In this document: piece by piece, positions 4,921-6,646 of the stretch
How positions within the stretch are numbered: the first letter of the stretch is position 1
Layout: each line of letters begins with the position of its first letter
Assembly: GCA_022703195.1 (NCBI GenBank)
Contig: JAKLEF010000109.1
Location: 1 to 6,646, forward strand
DNA: 6,646 nucleotides
DNA from: Candidatus Fermentibacterota bacterium
GTDB lineage: Bacteria; Fermentibacterota; Fermentibacteria; Fermentibacterales; Fermentibacteraceae
Direction of reading: 5' to 3'
Translations under genes and position numbers: made by a program
The notes under the pieces: generated by a model
What the model was told of the DNA's origin: nothing
The model's database searches: none
What the model saw: the letters and a program-made list of their open reading frames with translations, nothing else

Positions 4921-6646
4921 CTACATGCCCGAGAGCCTCTGCAGAGTCTCGAAAAGCTCCCCCCAGGCCTTGTCTCGGGACAGCCCGGCTCCGGGCTCCC
5001 GCCTGCGGAAATAGAGAAGATCGGCGATGCTCCGGGCATGGTTCGGGAGCTTTGCAGCGGGGATCGACACCAGATCCCCTCCCGATACGGACGCGAGATG
5101 CCTGCCGAGACGCCGCCCCGGGCTCTTCTCGATGTACTCGGCCGTGAACGACATCGGGTCTATGACCACGATCGGGAAACCCATCCTCCCCAGGAAGGCG
5201 CCCGCGTTCCTCGCGGCTTCGTAGGCCGTGCTATTCCACGGGTCTCCGGGAGGGAACGGCTCCGGATAGCAGTCGGAGACCATCAGGACGAAACCCCTGG
5301 CCGGACCGGCCCTGCCCGCCTTCGAGAGCTCACGCCCTGCCAGCAGCAGCGCCTCGGCAAGCGGAGTCGCTCCTGACGGCGAGAGCTCGCCGAGCTTCCC
5401 GAGCACGCGGAGCCGGTTGCGGGTGGGAGCGGACACGAGGACCGGCCTCCCGGACTCGATGGTCACCAGCCCTATCCTGGAATAGCCGTCCAGGACCCTC
5501 TCGAACAGCGATTCGACCGTGGCGCCCAGACCTGCGAGGTATCCCGAAGAGGAGCGGCTGGCATCCACGACGAGCATGGCGACGATCGAGGGCCGTCGAC
5601 GCCTCTCCCATCGCCTCCAGTACTCCCTGGGCACCGGCCTGAGCGGGGGTCTCATCCCGTGGAGGATCGCCAGCCTGGCGGTCGGCACAGGGTCGATGTC
5701 CTCCGCCGTCTCCGCAGGCACGAGGCGGTATCGCCTGCCGCCGGAGGATCGTCCCGGGACTCCGGCCAGCCTGCGGTCGGGGCCGCTGCTCCTTTTCCCG
5801 CTCTTCGAGGAGAATCTGAGGATCGCAGTCTCGAGCTTGCGCGAGAGCCCCTGCGGGAACCCCCCGGATGCGGGCACGGGATCTAGCAGACCGGCTCTGG
5901 CCGCACCGGTGCCGGGTGTCGGCGGCGCAGCTGCGTAGGCGTTCCTTGCTGCCTCCAGTATACACGCGGAGATCTCGTCGATGTCGATCTGCCTGGTCCT
6001 CTTCAAGCTGTCCCGCACCGCAGAGACCGCCGACCTGACAGCCGAGACCGCCTCGGAGGCGGAGGGCGGAGCCTCCAGCCCGTCGCTGCGGGTTCTGTGA
6101 CAGAGGGCCAGGGGTGCGATCCTGACGAGGTGCCTCTCGTCTGCGGCCGGCTCCCTGCGCAGCGCTGCGAACGCCATCGATGCCCTGACGAGCGCGGTCT
6201 CGCCGCGCTGGCCGTCCAGCTTCAGGCTGGTGGCCGCGACTGCCGCGGCAGGAACGAGCCAGGACGGGATCTTCATACGTTCGAGGTAGGGCCGCGACCC
6301 TTCCAGGAGCGGCTCGAGAGCTGTCTCTGCCGGGTTCCGCCCGAAATGGGCCATCAGGGCGTCGAGCCTGCCCCCGGCTGTCGCGAGCGGGACCATCATG
6401 GCCACGAGGTCGAATCTGTCGGTCTGTGAAGCTCTGGGTTCGCCGGGATCCGTGCCCGAGCCGGCGAAGATGCGATACGCACCCGACAGAGGACCGGACA
6501 GTATCTCGACCATGGTTTCCTCCGGCATGGCCGAGAGGTCGTCGATCATCAGGATGCCGCCCGCAGCCGTTTCCAGGAGACCGCAGCGGCGTGCCTCGCG
6601 CCCCTCCTCGATCATGATCCCCGGATCGAGGGAGCCGAGCAGGTTC
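4921..6646 (-). CDS. AAA+/VWA protein, magnesium chelatase ChlI/ChlD-like (partial, start beyond right edge)
   Basis: 574 residues are visible; the frame is open to the right edge, and the Walker A region lies outside. Visible residues 2-36 match the ChlI/BchD pattern (LLGSLDPGI, EEGREARRCGLLETAAGGI) and end in a Walker B-like ILMIDD (31-36), with D in place of the usual second E. A sensor-1-like strand (RIFAGSGTDP, 58-67) and a TDRFDL block (75-80) matching the chelatase LDRFxL follow. A basic, proline-rich linker covers about 240-350. The C-terminal VWA domain (about 354-545) has an intact MIDAS: D361-A-S363-R-S365, T427 in SGATPLAEAL, and D458 in MVSDCY. In chelatases such I+D proteins energise metal insertion into tetrapyrroles with a large H subunit. 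No such subunit or tetrapyrrole gene is visible, so metal chelation is unproven, and a chaperone-like MoxR/VWA role is also possible. No signal peptide can be judged. Confidence 0.88.
   Translation of the reverse strand, partial: NLLGSLDPGIMIEEGREARRCGLLETAAGGILMIDDLSAMPEETMVEILSGPLSGAYRIFAGSGTDPGEPRASQTDRFDLVAMMVPLATAGGRLDALMAHFGRNPAETALEPLLEGSRPYLERMKIPSWLVPAAAVAATSLKLDGQRGETALVRASMAFAALRREPAADERHLVRIAPLALCHRTRSDGLEAPPSASEAVSAVRSAVSAVRDSLKRTRQIDIDEISACILEAARNAYAAAPPTPGTGAARAGLLDPVPASGGFPQGLSRKLETAILRFSSKSGKRSSGPDRRLAGVPGRSSGGRRYRLVPAETAEDIDPVPTARLAILHGMRPPLRPVPREYWRRWERRRRPSIVAMLVVDASRSSSGYLAGLGATVESLFERVLDGYSRIGLVTIESGRPVLVSAPTRNRLRVLGKLGELSPSGATPLAEALLLAGRELSKAGRAGPARGFVLMVSDCYPEPFPPGDPWNSTAYEAARNAGAFLGRMGFPIVVIDPMSFTAEYIEKSPGRRLGRHLASVSGGDLVSIPAAKLPNHARSIADLLYFRRREPGAGLSRDKAWGELFETLQRLSGM

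Noticed and set aside
4534..5376. 280-codon plus-strand open frame
   Set aside because: It crosses the end of the chelatase-like gene, the intergenic gap and the start of the zinc-ribbon gene in antisense. Its composition is that of a shadow frame.
5990..6060. Short repeated GAGACCGCC units inside the chelatase-like gene
   Set aside because: They encode the alanine/serine/valine helix pattern SAVR-SAV-SAVR in the coding frame and are explained by a repetitive helix; there is no sign of a mobile or regulatory repeat.

Overview
This is a gene-dense window, roughly two-thirds G+C by eye, and every convincing gene lies on the minus strand. In the direction of transcription the order runs from the right edge to the left: (1) an AAA+/VWA protein of the magnesium-chelatase ChlI/ChlD type, whose start lies beyond the right edge; (2) a membrane protein with three zinc ribbons; (3) a small secreted protein of unknown function; (4) a PadR-family transcriptional regulator; (5) an M28-family metallopeptidase whose GTG start overlaps the PadR stop; (6) the N-terminal PHP domain of what is probably a PHP-glycosyltransferase fusion, cut by the left edge.

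The layout suggests three units. Genes 1-3 are close together (gaps of 96 and 38 bases) and may be co-transcribed. A 9-bp-stem hairpin after gene 3 could end that unit. An AT-rich patch of about 50 bases follows. It holds a likely PadR operator/promoter, made of a 6-8-6 inverted repeat overlapping a -10-like GATAAT, and starts the padR-M28 operon, in which the two genes are translationally coupled through a GTGA overlap. A GC-rich inverted repeat lies in the 145-base gap before the PHP gene, which may be a separate unit.

The PadR protein probably represses itself and the M28 peptidase in response to an unknown ligand. The peptidase keeps a complete di-metal site and has no visible signal peptide, so it is probably a cytoplasmic aminopeptidase or amidohydrolase-like enzyme. 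The chelatase-like ATPase and the zinc-ribbon membrane protein could work together, but this rests only on adjacency.

The organism is a bacterium with GC-biased third codon positions and good Shine-Dalgarno sites. The PHP-glycosyltransferase family is, from memory, common in Deltaproteobacteria and uncultured Gram-negative phyla. The window has no marker gene that fixes the taxon, so this is only a weak suggestion. No RNA genes, CRISPR arrays, insertion sequences or phage genes were seen, and no stretch over 300 bases lacks a gene. The large plus-strand reading frames are antisense shadows caused by high GC.
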